Positions 26,425 through 39,533 of a stretch of 64,000 bases of DNA are shown here, piece after piece. A model generated the notes under the pieces. That model saw nothing but the letters and a program-made list of their open reading frames with translations, did no database searches and was not told where the DNA came from. The position numbers and the translations under genes are program-made. The stretch is from Helopsaltes ochotensis (Eukaryota; Chordata; Aves; Passeriformes; Locustellidae): NCBI GenBank assembly GCA_013400155.1, contig VXBM01000273.1:185724-249723 (forward strand), written 5' to 3'. The first letter of the stretch is position 1; each line of letters opens with the position of its first letter.

Positions 26425-26545
26425 ATGTGTTTGGAAAGCTGACCATGAGCCCGTCGATCGAGCAGTGTAAGCTTGGAGGGCAAAGCAGAGGAGAATCCCA
26501 ATGTGACGCTGCCGGGCGGCGCGCACGGACAGCGTGAGCTGGCCA
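26425..26545. other. Small CpG-rich patch with an acceptor-to-donor mini-exon layout
   Basis: Directly after the acceptor-like end of block copy 2, 42 bases (26425-26466) run to a donor-like AGT|GTAAGC (GT at 26467-26468). Two of the three frames are open across these 42 bases; one reads VFGKLTMSPSIEQ. The following 80 bases include GCCGGGCGGCGCGCACGG, very CpG-rich for this window. It could be a small exon of an unannotated transcript or an incidental GC-rich patch. I do not recognise the peptide. Confidence 0.25.
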
Positions 26546-29500
26546 AAGGGAAAGGCTGTAAATCATACTCAGAAGGAGATTGATGATGTTTGTGGAACAT
26601 GCTCTCAGGGTGCCAAAGAGGTGTTTGTTCCTGAGGCTTAAGAATTATTTCTGTGGAAGGCTTTTATCATTAAAGTTGATGATGTGCCTACAACCACGAA
26701 AATAAAAGAGCGATGCTTGCAACAGAAGAGTGATTTGTATCTTTTTGCATGACAAAAACTTTCATCAGCCATCCCTTTGACAGTTATGATTTGTTAAAGT
26801 TTTCTCCAGGGTGTTAGTAAGAAAGATTTGAATTTATTTTTTATGTATTTTGCATATTTATTTCCTCTATGTATGAAATCTCTAGTATTTAACAGGTCTA
26901 GCTCATAGTTCATATCTAATTTACATACAGGGGAGACCTCTTAAACATGTAACCTTTGTGTGCAATAAATTCATTCATTGTAAGAGATGGGTTTGTTTTA
27001 TGAGGTGTTAATTAAAGTTGGTTTTGATATAAGACAATTTAGGGGGAAAAGCCAGTATGCAGTAGTCTTATTAACTGAAAAACTTAATTTGGAGTTTCCT
27101 ATATATTTCACCATTATTATGTTTATATTTTCTGGACAATTATTGAGAAATCATAAAAATTGAATAAACACATAAATAAAATTACGCATTTGTTTGTGAG
27201 ATATACATTTGAACGGTCAAGTGCACATTTTACATGTGTACAATAAAATGATAAGAAGGAAGATGGAATAAATGCCAATCTTCAGTTCTTACAGATCTCT
27301 TGCATCTCTTTTCTATTATTTTATTATGCTAATATAATAGCAAGAGCAATTTTTGGCTAAATCAACATTTCCTGCAAAAACTAATGTAGGTAAGTGTGGG
27401 AAAGTCAGTGTTAGTGTGGAAGATTTCTCTGTTGTACAATCAGATATCCATTGTGGTGAGTCATGGTGCTGTTTATTTTATGTGCACACTTACTAATGTG
27501 TTTGCAGGTCTAAAAGGATATAGCATAATAAAACATCAAGAAGAATATGACACATTCCAGTGTAAGCAACTTCAAGAGTCTTTACTCATATCCCAGAGTT
27601 GATACATGGCAACACATTAATCATAGTCCCCGTGGCATTCACTAACTTGAAATTGTGTAAAAATAAAATTTAAAAAAGGGTAAATTGTTACTTCCTTGCT
27701 GCCATTTACTGAAGTCAAATTGTACAGCTAGCTCAGCTGTGCTTTCCTGAGCTCGGAAAGCTCACGGTGATTGAATGAGCGTTGGGTGACAGAGCTGAGC
27801 TGAACTTCACTGGGGACATCCTACTCACAAGGATGCCAGCCTGGATTTTAGCCTGTCATCTGCTCTGTAGTTGTCTAGACCAGCCTTAACCCCCCAGAAT
27901 GTGTTAAATTCTACAGGACTAAAGAAACCTAGCTGCAGCTCTGAAGCATACTTTTTATCCTTACTGAAGTTACACTTCATAACTACAGATTTCCACGAAA
28001 CTGAGTTCTAGAGAAAGGCAGGATACTACCAATCACACAGCAAGTATGTACAAGATACCATTCAACATCAAAGAACAAATTGATGTAGGAAATTGTTCCT
28101 TTCTAGACCTGCTAATATCTCTTAGCATTTTCACAATATTTAAACATCTAGAGCAGCAAAGATTTTATTTCAAAAAAAGGCAGGATACATTACTGTGGTT
28201 AATTCAACACATTTCTGTATTCATATCAGCCTGTACCACACCATAAAGTTTTTAAAATATTTATCAAGGTGAGTTTTTGTCATAATCTCAAAGATCCAGT
28301 AAAGCTTCGGTTCAGGGGACAGAAAGTGTCATTGAATATGCATTTTATTTGATTCCCTACAAATACTACACCACATAAGAACCATCAGCTGATTAAAAGG
28401 TTTTCCAGGGAAAATTGGAAGCAGAGCAAAGAAACACTTTCCTTTATAAAACAGTTCAGATTGTGTCAAACACATGAAAAAAAATTAAATTGAATTAGTG
28501 AAAATACTTAAAGATGTATTTCATCATAAGCAAAATCTTGAACTAGACTAGTGATAAATACATACATATAATGATAAGCACATTGCTCTCTTTTTTGCTG
28601 TGACACATGAGGTTTTATATTCAAATAAACAACATTTTTCTCCACTTCAGGTTCCTTTCACAAATATATTTAATAAACTGTAGCCTCCACATAGTAAATG
28701 CAAATAGTTAATCTTAAAACTGTAATTTCCTCTTTTTAAAAAAAATACTCGTTAAAAAAATGAAGTTAAATACGTAAAATACGTTCAGTATAGCTCATTC
28801 AAAGAAATACTGTCATTTCACCTCTAATTTTCTGTTCAAATCAAATACTTTCCTGGTGCAAGGGATTCTTAAGAAACTAAAGACCGTTATTTATTTCCAG
28901 TATTTTTTGATTATAAGTTGAAAATTATATACTTTAGTCAAGCCAAATTTTTCTTGCCAAGAAAATCTTTTTATAAGATATATGCAGAAATTACCAGCTG
29001 CAGAATTCCAGGTATGTCTACGGAAGTTAATGCTTTTCTTACCCACACAGAAAATTAGGGCCACAGAAAGAGGATCATGAAAGTCTTCACCAGGACCATT
29101 TTTACAAGGACCTGAGTCAACAGGAGGATCATAAGTTGCTGAATAGGAAAGAGAGAGCAAGGTGTCAGCCTCCTATTCAGCCACACAACTTGTCAAAAAG
29201 AAGTATTTGGCTTGCTTCTCCATTCTCTCCTCATCTCATTTACAACATCTTTTTTCTTCTAATGTCTTCAGCCTGGCTTTTAAAAATGTAGATAGATAAC
29301 AGGTAGTGATTTGTACACTGAACTTTGAATTACATAAAAAAACAAAATAGTGACCGTGAAAGCAGGACTCTGAAGCTTTCTGTTGCATGGTATTTTCCCA
29401 CAAGTGGGAAAGAATGCTTGAAAGGTTTCCATGTCACCCCTGCAAAGAATGTTTTCTAGTTGTAACTGACCATGAGTGTGTTGATTTAACAGATAACTTG

Positions 29501-31894
29501 AAAAAAATGATCAGTGGTTGCAAGTTTCTGAAATATCTTCTCCTTTAGTATGAGATGTACTTTCATCTGTGAAAATGCTAAATCATTCTGACCAGGTGTC
29601 AAATGGTCCATGAAACATCTGATTCCAAGTTTGATAGATTCAGATAGATTACTTGGACATCCCATAATTCTTTATTTCAAACCTCAGTTTTAATATTTAA
29701 CTTCTGCTCTGAAAATACTTACTAATAATTAATTTGTCTGGGGTGAAACTCTTCCCCAATTCATCTCCTCCATCTGCTTGCACATACTGTGAAATTATAA
29801 TCAGCTGTAATTTGTGACAGAGACGTGCCAAACATTTCTAAAACAATTTGGAAAGTGGCAGACTGGAATCCTTGCCAACTTGCACTCCATGCAGATGCTA
29901 TTTCTTCTTCTCACTTTCCTCACCAAAGCTGAGTTTAAAAAAGAAATCTTGAAGTTCTGTTAAAACAATATTTGTGGAAACCACTCCACACTATTTTGTT
30001 TTCCTCCTGAGTTGTAAGAATTTAGGGTCTGAGTCCAAAGCTCATGGGAATCAGTAGAAAAATTCTAGTCGATTTGGCTGAAGTTAGCTTAGATGTTAGA
30101 CAATTCTTCCATAGATTCCAGATGAATCTGCTAATTATAGACACAAAATAGACAGTATATATTCTCAGAGCTTGCTTATTTATTCATTCACTCCGTATTC
30201 TTGAGTTAAAGGTGGATTTACAAATATTAGTGACTATTACTCTAAAGATAAATAGCTAGAATTTGGTAGTAAAATGAATGCTCTGGGTGTTTGCAACAGG
30301 GTAGTTACCAATTATTTCTTATTGCTACTCTTAATTTTTCTTGAATTTCAAAATGTAATATGCACTTTTATTAACAGAGGTAGATTATGAAGAGATTAAA
30401 GAGGTGATTAAAAATATCATCAAACAACAATAAGGCTTGTGGATTATAAGAATTATGTTAAGTTCCTCTCATGGAACTGAATTATTTTAAGTTTCCAGTT
30501 CAGAAAAACATAGGACACTTGAGGTCCTAAGTTTCAAGTTACATTAAACTATAAAGCTGGGAAGGGTGAGCAACATCAGTAGTTAATCAGCTTTTTTCAG
30601 AGCCAAAAACTTGCAAACTCTGATTTATGCCCACTGATTATTTGAGATTGAAATTCAAATCTTCCAAGAGATCAGCAGAACAAACTACTATGTTTGAGAG
30701 GGTTGCACTCTTTTTTAGCTCAGCATATTACATAGAATTTCTGCTTTATGATGGTTTTGGAGATGGTATAACGTAGACCTTAGAAAAAATATTTAGACTG
30801 AATCCTAAATTTTTTTCCTTCAAGCATAATTCCTGAAATTATTTTCCTATTTGGCTAAAAAATGCATTTTGAGGATTATTTTGGAAGGCTGTATATCTAT
30901 AAAATAGGAAAAATCTGAAATAATATAAAAACGTAGCAAGCGATCTTGTATTGCTCTTTGTTTGGAGCTACAGGTTCAGTCAAATGTTTTCTCAAACTTT
31001 CCTGTTAAACTGGATTTTGTACCTTTTATTTCCAAGCAAAATGCATATCTAGGCTTACCGAAGGAAGAATGTTGCCCTGATTTTTGCAGCCTTCTGATGC
31101 GTTTCTTAGCTTTTAGAATGGAGTCAGAATTCTCAATGTTTAGGCAGTGCTTTGCTATTCCCACGCTGGTGTATCTGTAAGATAAGGTTTGTTTTGGGAA
31201 ATGGATTGGTAAACATCACATACCTTTAGATGCAAATTGTACTGACTGACCGTCAGCTGAGCCAATTGGAGATGAGAGGTGTTCACCTTCTCATCCAATC
31301 CCTGGCATGGACCTGCGGTCTACTTAAGAAAGAAAGAATAAACAAAGGCCCTCTTTTGGGTCCTTCTCCTCATCGAGTGTCCTGTGTGGTCCTTGCTAAG
31401 CTGAACAGCCCACAGAAGAACATCTAGCATCCTAGCTGGAAAGGAAACTGCTGGATGCTTTAAATAGTCCAACTCTTCCCAGTCCCCAGTACTGCAGGCA
31501 GCCGTGCTGGCTGGGCGCAGGGCTGGGGGAGCAGCCCTGGGTTTATGCCCTGTTCCCTGCTGCCTCTCTGGGAGGGCCACACTGCTGCTGCCACCTCTGC
31601 TTTTTTTTTCCTGCTGGAGGCCAGTCCTGCATCTCCAGGAGACACCACTTTCTGTGCTTTACCTCACTTTATGAAGCAGCTCATCCCAGCTGCCCGATGC
31701 AATGGGAGCAAAAGGCAACACTGTCTCTCTTGTTGCTGTTGTCACTGGATTTGCTTTTAGGGGAACCAAGTTGCAGACATTTCAAGTCATTAATTGTATG
31801 TGGAGCAAAGTGTTTCTACTACATTGGGAAGCCTTGTTTATTCAAGATGTTCATGGTCTTTTCAAGGTAAAGCTCACATCTATAGAAAAATTTA
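26546..31894. other. Non-coding stretch, no gene seen
   Basis: AT-rich unique DNA with few landmarks. About 31480-31640 is GC-rich but poor in CpG and crossed by overlapping short frames on both strands that I do not recognise. No transposon fragment was recognised. Confidence 0.5.
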
Positions 31895-31913
31895 TTTCAC
31901 ACCTAAAGGTGTG
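31895..31913. promoter_or_regulatory. T-box-like inverted repeat
   Basis: TTTCACACCT, a two-base AA spacer, then AGGTGTG. The two half-sites match the T-box (Brachyury-class) core TCACACCT/AGGTGTGA in inverted orientation. The classical palindrome has no spacer; here there are two extra bases and the last base of the right half is C instead of A. A single match in 64 kb is weak evidence of function. Confidence 0.3.
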
Positions 31914-34900
31914 CTTAAGGACCCTTCTAAAATGAGGATTTAATGTACTAACAATGCATTTAGGTATGACATTTACTTCCATTTTACAAGAGTGTGCAGT
32001 TATTTGAACTAGAGGCAGACATATCAGAAATAAATAAATGGAGATTATAGGAGGAAAGCTGGTATATGAGGTTCTTTCTGCCAAGTAATTTAGCTATAGG
32101 ACAGTACAAGCTTGCCAACATTTTTCAGAATTATTTTCCCTCTAAATGCCATGGACGGTGTGCTAGAATCGATAAGGGGAAAGTAGCACTAAAACCATAC
32201 CACATGCCTTTCATTTGCTCGTAATCAAGCGTGACAACTTTTCATCGTATGTATAAAACCAAAGATTGCATAAGGAGTTCAAGAATTCTGTGTTCATCAG
32301 CAGAGATGACAAAGAAAACCAAACCAAATATTTGGGAAAAATAATAAGGGCTGCCACAGCAGCATGGAGAATGAAGGATGTGAAACTAGTTCCATTTCTT
32401 TCTTTTTCTGAGTGGTTATAACATATATCTGTTAGATTTTATTTGCCTAATCTTATTCAACATTTCCAGTTCATTTACTCTTCTTTTAATGATTTTTCAT
32501 TTACTCCTCTGAGTTTCAAGCCGAAATCACATTTGGCTTGGGAAGACTAAATCTTCCTGTGTACATAAAAATTGATGCCATTAGATATCATGTGTTCCAT
32601 GCCTCTCATTTCTAAAACTATGATTTTTTAAATTTTCTTAAAACAAATTGAAAATTCTTATCTGAATCAAAACTAGTCACTGATGTATCAATGGATTTCA
32701 CAGAATTTCAGTGGCAACAAATCAAATCAAATTGAAACCCATGACCTCTAAGATCTTGAGATACTTATTAATGTGAATAACCAAGTTTCTGTTAAGAACT
32801 GGAGCTTCTACTTTTTGAAACCTTAATTTTATATTTTCAGGCTTTTTGGTAATACTGCAAGGGTTTAACTGTACTTTCTGTTGGTAAATGAAAGATGTTT
32901 CTCACATGACTCCAGGATGTGGGGCTCTTAAATTCAGAAATGTACTGAAAGGCTTAAGCTGCGTTAAGTTATCTGGACTGCAAAAGCCAACTGTCTGACA
33001 GGAAAATTTATGTATGACTCTAACACTAGCAGCATCGATCAGCTTATTCCTTATTCTAATTCTTTCAACATAAATTTATATATTTCTTATCAAAAATTTT
33101 TCAGATTAAAAAATATCAACCATATCTACACATTCAATATAGTATTACTTTTACACTAGAACAAATAAAGCAAGAAAACAAGAATGTCTTACTAAGCCAG
33201 CAAAATATGTGTGTCTTTAACTAGGTCAGGAAACAAAACGGGTATGTCTCTCAAGCACACTAAACCAGTGCTTCACACTTCCACAGCCTCGTGCACCACA
33301 TTTACTGGTGTTACTGGGCCACCTAATGACCCGTTTTCGGCTTTTGAACTGCACAAATATATTAGCTTTTATTTTAAATAAACTCTATATTAAACAGATT
33401 CATAGCCTTTTAGTAATTAAAAGTCAAAGTCAAAGAAAAGAGAAGAAACAATGTTTTCTGGCAGGGCCTATTGCTTGTCTTCTGGTGCACCCTGGTCTTC
33501 TGGTTTGTGAAGAGAAGGCTTTCAGAATGTTGTCCACTACTATAGCTCCTACAGTTATTCAATTTTAAAATTTCTCCCTTATAATTTCTGCAAAGGAATA
33601 ACTTCTGAGGGTGCCAGCTTTAAGGGCTCTGCAGGTGGGAAGTGCCAGCCCTTCTGCCCACACCTGCCCTGTGGTCCCTCTGTGCTGGACAGCTGCAGGA
33701 CATTTACTTCAGTGTAAGAGGATTGTGACTTCCTTGTGACATGCCAGAGTGGAGACTGGGGTTGCAATGAAAACATGATAAGCACAACATTTAAATTAAT
33801 GATTAGAAATAACCTGTCTCAGATGTGTGAGTAAAAATACTGAGTCAAATTCTCATCTCACATGCCTTGGTGTAAATCCAGAGTAAATACATTATATTCA
33901 ATTTTTATTAAGATAAAACTCCCAATGCTAGAACTTTCAAACTTGAATTTGTAACTGGTGAAAATATTCACACCTCATCAGTCACAAGTTACATGGTTTA
34001 CTTTCTCTAGTGTATTTTCTGCCATCACAATCAGCTTTGTCTTTCCTATCTCACTGCCTGTAAGCTCTGTTTATATTCATACAGAAAAAAAGGCCATCTG
34101 GGCACCTATCCAACACTTCTTCAAGAGAAAAAAATGCCAATGGAGCTTGGGCATCTCCCTGTTCTGAGGGGAGACTGGGCAAACTGGTATTGCACATGTC
34201 TGGGGACTCATGCACAGACTTCAGAGCAGCAGTTTGTGGAAGGGATAAAAAGTCTGGCTGACACATCTGACAAGGGAGAAACTCTCTTAGCTGATGTACA
34301 GTATGCCTGCACCAACGAGTTACCACGAAGTAACTGAGAGACTTAATTTAGGATTTGACACATGAATGGAGAGGTGAAGCTTTAAACATAAATCTGGTGC
34401 AAATCACACACTGAAAGCTTCATACAAACAAGCAGACTGTACATTTGAAAGTGTGAGAGGCACTGACAGACAGGCATTTGAAAACATGATAAATGGAGTC
34501 TGGATTCATCCAAGGTGAGAGTGACTATTATTGGGGTAAATCAAAGGAGCCGTGAGAGTTTTCTGAGTTCTTGAAGACAGCATTGTTTTGTTTTGATATG
34601 GCTGATCTATTCTGGAGTTTACAGCCTTATCGTAATAGCTTTCTAAATAATCATTTCCAAAGCAACTTCCCATAAGGACTCTGTTGCTCCAGGTAAATAT
34701 AAAGTAACTTGACCCACTCGTGTTTAAGGGGTTGGCTCTCAAACTATAAATATAAGGTTTCTACATTTACTGATGCAAATGCATGACTGCACAGTTTACC
34801 TACAGTACTAACACTCTTAAAATATATGTCTATTGTAATCCCTTTGCAAGTTATCTATGTAAGCATGCACTTCATTAATAATAAGATTGTTAATAATTTT

Positions 34901-35544
34901 GTATCTGTATAAATCCATTCATAAAGTAATCATTTCAATACTTTTGAAATTGTGTTTTATCTCACAGGGGAGATCAACTCTGGAGCTGAATGCTGCCTAC
35001 ACAGAGCAAATTTGATCCGTGCATCTATGGAGAAAATTCTTCATCTTCTATTTCATGTATTGAGAGGTTAATTAGAATATACAATCAAGCTAAGAAAAAA
35101 AAATAGAAGAATCCTATTTCCCTCTCAATTGTAATGTACCACATGCAAGCCTGTGGGCTTGGCAATCACAAATACCCTTTTGACAGGTGTTAAGCTAAAA
35201 ACTAACTTGTAATGCAAGGTTTTGTATTTGACTAACATAAACATATTCATTTTGTTTTTACACAAAGGAAAAGAGCAAGCCACTACTTTGCAATTTTTCT
35301 CATTCATGTAATTTGTAAGTTGGATCAAAGTTGGCAATGTCTTCAGTCACTCAGCAAAGTCTGAATACACCAGTTCTATGTTACAGTCACATTATCATAC
35401 TTTATAAGACACTAACAAGAAACTGAACAAGACAGAACAAATCCCAAGGGTATTTGAAACAGCATCTCATAAAGTCTATTAAGGAAATTAAACAACCAAG
35501 GGCACACTCGCAGTTAGATAAATAAATCTAAAAAAAATTTTAAT
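31914..35544. other. Non-coding stretch, no gene seen
   Basis: Unique DNA. Frames near 34051-34337 on both strands lie in slightly GC-richer sequence but show no family signature. No repeat recognised until the CR1 remnant at 35545. Confidence 0.5.
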
Positions 35545-36663
35545 GAATGGTTAAAATTTAAGTTTTTATACAGAGTGAGAAGGGTATTCCCAGGTGGAAG
35601 TTTATGTTGTTCAGTATGTTCATAAATGGTCTGTAAAAGAGGGAAATAATGGGGTAGCAATTTTGCTGATGACACTAAAGATATTCAAGGCAGAAAAGGT
35701 TAGATTCAGCCATGGGAGTCTTCAGAAGCTTCTAATATCATGAAGGGTCAGAGGATTAAAAACAATTAAATAAAACTAAAGTAAACAAATGTAAATTGAT
35801 ACAGAGGGGGGAACCCCTAAATTCAGTTATAACTATTTCTGAAATGAGAGGTACTTTCAGGAATGAGAATATGCACAGCAATGTATGTGAATATTTCTTA
35901 AAATCAGGCTAAATCTTTTAAAAGGCAGTAAAAAGTCAAGTAAAATATAAGACATTACTAGAATGGAATAGAGAAAATGTAAACATATTAGGATGGAATA
36001 AATTAGCATCCACCTCTTAAGCATGTAAGGCTTTCTTTCCTCCTTTTCCACTTTCAGAAACTATACAGTGGAACTGTATACAGTGGAGGAAGGTGAGAAG
36101 GATGAACAAATGTGTGAAACAGCTTCTGTCTAGGCAAGAAAACTGTTGCATCACACTTCCAAGACTAGAAGCGCTTAGGCCGAAAGGTTGTAGAAAGCTC
36201 ATGAGTGAAATCATGAGTAGCATGAAGACCGTGAATTAGTAAATGATTGCTCACTTAAAAAAAAAAAAAAAAGAGAGAATGATTTACAATAGATAAAATC
36301 AGAAGGTGACAGGTCCAGAACAAACAAGAGGTGCTTCTGCAAAGAATATGCAATTAAGCTGTGACACTTCTGCTGTAAGATATTGCAGATGGAAAAGTTT
36401 GCATGATTGCAGATGAATTCATGACAGGAAAATCTGCTTAGGACAATTAAATGCAGACACCATTTCTGCAGTTCAGGAACTACCTGAGTCGCAGATGGCT
36501 GCAAAGTATTCTGCAGAGTATCCCAGCATATAATATCCCTATCTACTTGTCCTGCTCTCATGCACTTTCATTAGGCATCTGGTACTGGCAAGTGCTGAAG
36601 AGAGAATCCTAGCTTTGACAGAGGTGTGGTCTGACTCCATATGGAGATTCTTATGTTCTTATA
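35545..36663 (+). mobile_element. Ancient CR1 LINE remnant, 3' portion
   Basis: Degraded non-LTR retrotransposon in plus orientation. Around 35605-35680 the sequence TTCAGTATGTTCATAAATGGTCTG, then GCTGATGACACTAAA, matches the CR1 reverse-transcriptase region encoding F-I-N-D/G-L and the A-D-D-T catalytic-site area. The later body continues to GGTGTGGTCTGACTCCATATGG and the tail TTCTTATGTTCTTAT at 36647-36661. That tail is the terminal repeat of older amniote CR1 lineages, unlike the ATTCTATG tails of younger avian CR1. The frame is broken throughout, so it is inactive. An A16 run has arisen inside it at 36257-36272. The 5' part is missing, as is usual for CR1. Boundaries are approximate, especially the left one. 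Confidence 0.8.
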
Positions 36664-39099
36664 TCAATCTGCATATGATTGTGTAAATGGGAAATGTATG
36701 TGCTCCTTTATTTAATTTCTTTCTTTGTTAACTCATTCAAGATGCACTTCAGTTGAGAGCTCCTTTGGAAGACATACCTTACGAAATCAGAGTAGAGAAG
36801 TGATAAGGCCTTAACAATATATAGTAATCAAATATTTTATTTCCCTTATTTTTTGCAATTGTATATAAAATCTCATTAGTTTCGCTGATTTTGAATATTT
36901 AAAGACTTCCAAGGATTTTGCTAGTGATGGTGGGTTTGATTTGAACAAGTCCAGGTCAGGAATTTTTGCTACACAAATATACGTACTATTCTATGGGAAC
37001 AAATTCAGTCTCGTTCAGTTACATTTCCAAAATTTACTAATCAGATATTCACTTACTTTGGTTTTATCCACATAGGCATCTATGCCCATATTTTACATTC
37101 ATGCCTTCACAAAGAGAAAATTTTTGGACAGAGTGCAACAACAAACTTCTAAATCAGATTTATTTTCCAAGAGTATTTTTTATACGTATCAAAATTTTGG
37201 CATTCATCATTTGTAATGGAAAATTAAATTATACACAGCTTGAGTTTAAACATAGAAGAACATAAAGAAAAACATGCATTGTCCATAAACAGGATTTCCT
37301 ATTGAAGTCCACAGGATTAGTTTGGACTTCCTTAGAGGGGTTTGTAAAACCTAATAAATTTATATACATCTTTAATAGCATAAATATCTGTAAATCTGTG
37401 TACTATGAACTTGCAAAACTGCAAGTCTGCTCAATAAGCATAACTTCAGAGGCCAAGTTAGAATCACTGGTTTTAAACATGTACCTTGCTGCATGTTAAT
37501 ATATAGAATTGTTTTCCAGATATTTAATTTCAACAAGAATTTTGAATAAAATACTTCACTGAAAAGTCAGCATTCATCTGAAAATTGAAATTTAATTGAA
37601 ATTTGATTATTTTTATCCAGATATATTGATAAATCTTTAGAATTTGATGGAATTGAGTAAAATTGCTTCGACATAGCCAGCTACAGACATTATGTCTTAT
37701 CTAATTTACTTAAAGTCAGCTAAAACTAATTTGTATAGGCAAATGGTTCACTTTGATTGTATTTTCACATTAGGGAAATCAGATAGGAAGGTAAAAATTT
37801 AGCTTTTAATGAAAAAGAATCTCATTTTACTTTTTTTTGCTATAATTTGGAATCCATTTGAAGGGCGTTCTTATTATCAACTTTGTCCACAGAAAGTCAC
37901 TTAAGTTTTTAAAATGCATCATGAAATTCTTTAAAAGTTAATTTTACTAACTGAAACCTTTAAGATCTTTAAATACAATTATACGTAAGCCGCAGCAGAG
38001 CACTAAGCTTTTTTATGAGACAAAAATTTGCCTCACAAGTGGATAAACTATGAGGTTGATGGATGATTTGAATACTACAAAAATGGAACCAGAAATCTGC
38101 CCAATAAAGCAGCTTGTTCCACTGGTCATTGCGATAGAGGTCTTTTAGGATCTCTTCTCTAAAATGGCAAAACACAAGTAAATGGTCACATACAAAGAGA
38201 AAAAGTGTCTGTGTGGGGGGCTTTTGAAAAGGTTTGGGAGTCAGAACTGAACAAATAAAAAAAGTCTGGTTGATTTTGCCTGGCTTACTAAGCTAGTGTA
38301 GGTGACACCAATTTCTGTGTCAGAGGCATGTGAGAAAGAATTAAGGTGATATCTACTTGAAATTATACAAGCCCAATGACTTCCTAAGCACAGGACCAGG
38401 TTTGTGATTGCAGCTTTCACCTCCAGACTGCATGGATCTGAAGTCTGGTTCCACTGCCAAGAAGCTTTAGCTATCTGAGAATCATGCCCATGGCATAGTC
38501 AAAATACCTTCAGGACTGCAAGTCTGCATCTTACGAATCTAGAAGGCTTTGCATGACTTGGAGCGGTTTTTTTCTCTAATGCACAGCGTTTGTTCTGCTG
38601 GCCTATGTTGTCTGGGTTTTAACTTATGCTGGTCTAAGTCCTCAGATTGTCACTGCTGTTTAAGCGAGACATTTCAATCCCTAGAGCCTTTCAGAGGCTG
38701 AAGATTTTTCATAAAATATTAAGCTAATTCCAAAGCATGAAAGCTTGTAAAATGCCCAGTGGATAGATTAAAACCAAGAGACAAAGGACTAGCTTCTGTC
38801 TACGGATAGTTTTCTGTGCTTTCTTTACCTTGCTCTATGAGGAAACATCAACGAAACATGAAATTCTCCTTAAGGAGAAAAATGCAGTCAGTGCATGGCT
38901 CTGTGGCCTGATGCAGAGACAGGGAGAAATGTGTCAGCCATTCCCAGATAAGATAGCAAGAGATCTGCACTCGCCTTAGTTATCCTTTCAGCACTTGTGA
39001 GATTCCTAAGACTGCTCTGTCCACTTTAGGTACTGATGGACTGGAGTTATTGCAAGCAAGGGCTGCAGTGCTGGTTCCTTTTCTTTTCATAGAAAAGGA
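36664..39099. other. Non-coding stretch, no gene seen
   Basis: AT-rich unique DNA directly downstream of the ancient CR1 tail. No gene, RNA or further transposon recognised. Confidence 0.5.
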
Positions 39100-39415
39100 G
39101 CATTACAGAGGGGTCTGACACCTGTATTTGACTACCTGATGGCAGGGGATACAGAAGACAGGACAGAGGCTTGTTGGAAATGCGTAACAGATCAACAGGC
39201 AACAGACCCGTTGGAACGCAGGAAAGTTCAATCTCATACTGGTATGAAATTATTTTGTCACAAGGACAATCAGAACAGGAATCCAGAGGGGCTGTGGAAT
39301 GTCCATCATGACAGATATTCAAAACTGGCCTGAACACTGTCTTAACACACTCCGATTTAAGAATTTTGGACAAGACCTCTGGAGGTCCCTTCTAACCTAG
39401 TTTTTTCCATGACTC
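39100..39415 (+). mobile_element. CR1 LINE 3' fragment, avian type
   Basis: Plus-strand CR1 3' end. Diagnostic segments in order: a CTACCTGATGGCAGGG-like word near 39134, AACGCAGGAAAGTTCAATCTCA near 39215, GGGGCTGTGGAATGTCCATC near 39289, GATATTCAAAACTGGCCTGAAC near 39315, and ACCTCTGGAGGTCCCTTCTAACCT at 39377-39400, just before the expected terminal octamers, which are degraded here. It corresponds to the last ~300 bases of the element, including part of the 3' UTR. It is 5'-truncated and non-coding, with many differences from the remembered consensus, so it is not recent. Confidence 0.88.
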
Positions 39416-39450
39416 CATGCACTTCTCTATCCCTCTCTTCCTCCCCACCT

Positions 39451-39533
39451 CAAACCAAACCAAACCAAACCAAACCAAACCAAACCAAACCAAACCCAAC
39501 CAACCAACCAAAAAAAACCCACAAACAACAAAC
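39451..39533. repeat. (CAAAC)9 pentamer microsatellite with degenerate tail
   Basis: Nine exact CAAAC units at 39451-39495, then CCAAC/CCAA-like degenerate units and an A-rich tail to about 39533. It starts about 35 bases after the CR1 3' end at 39415. Confidence 0.96.

Noticed and set aside
31440..31640. GC-rich segment considered as a CpG island or CR1 fragment
   Set aside because: CpG-poor despite high G+C, and lacks ordered CR1 landmarks.
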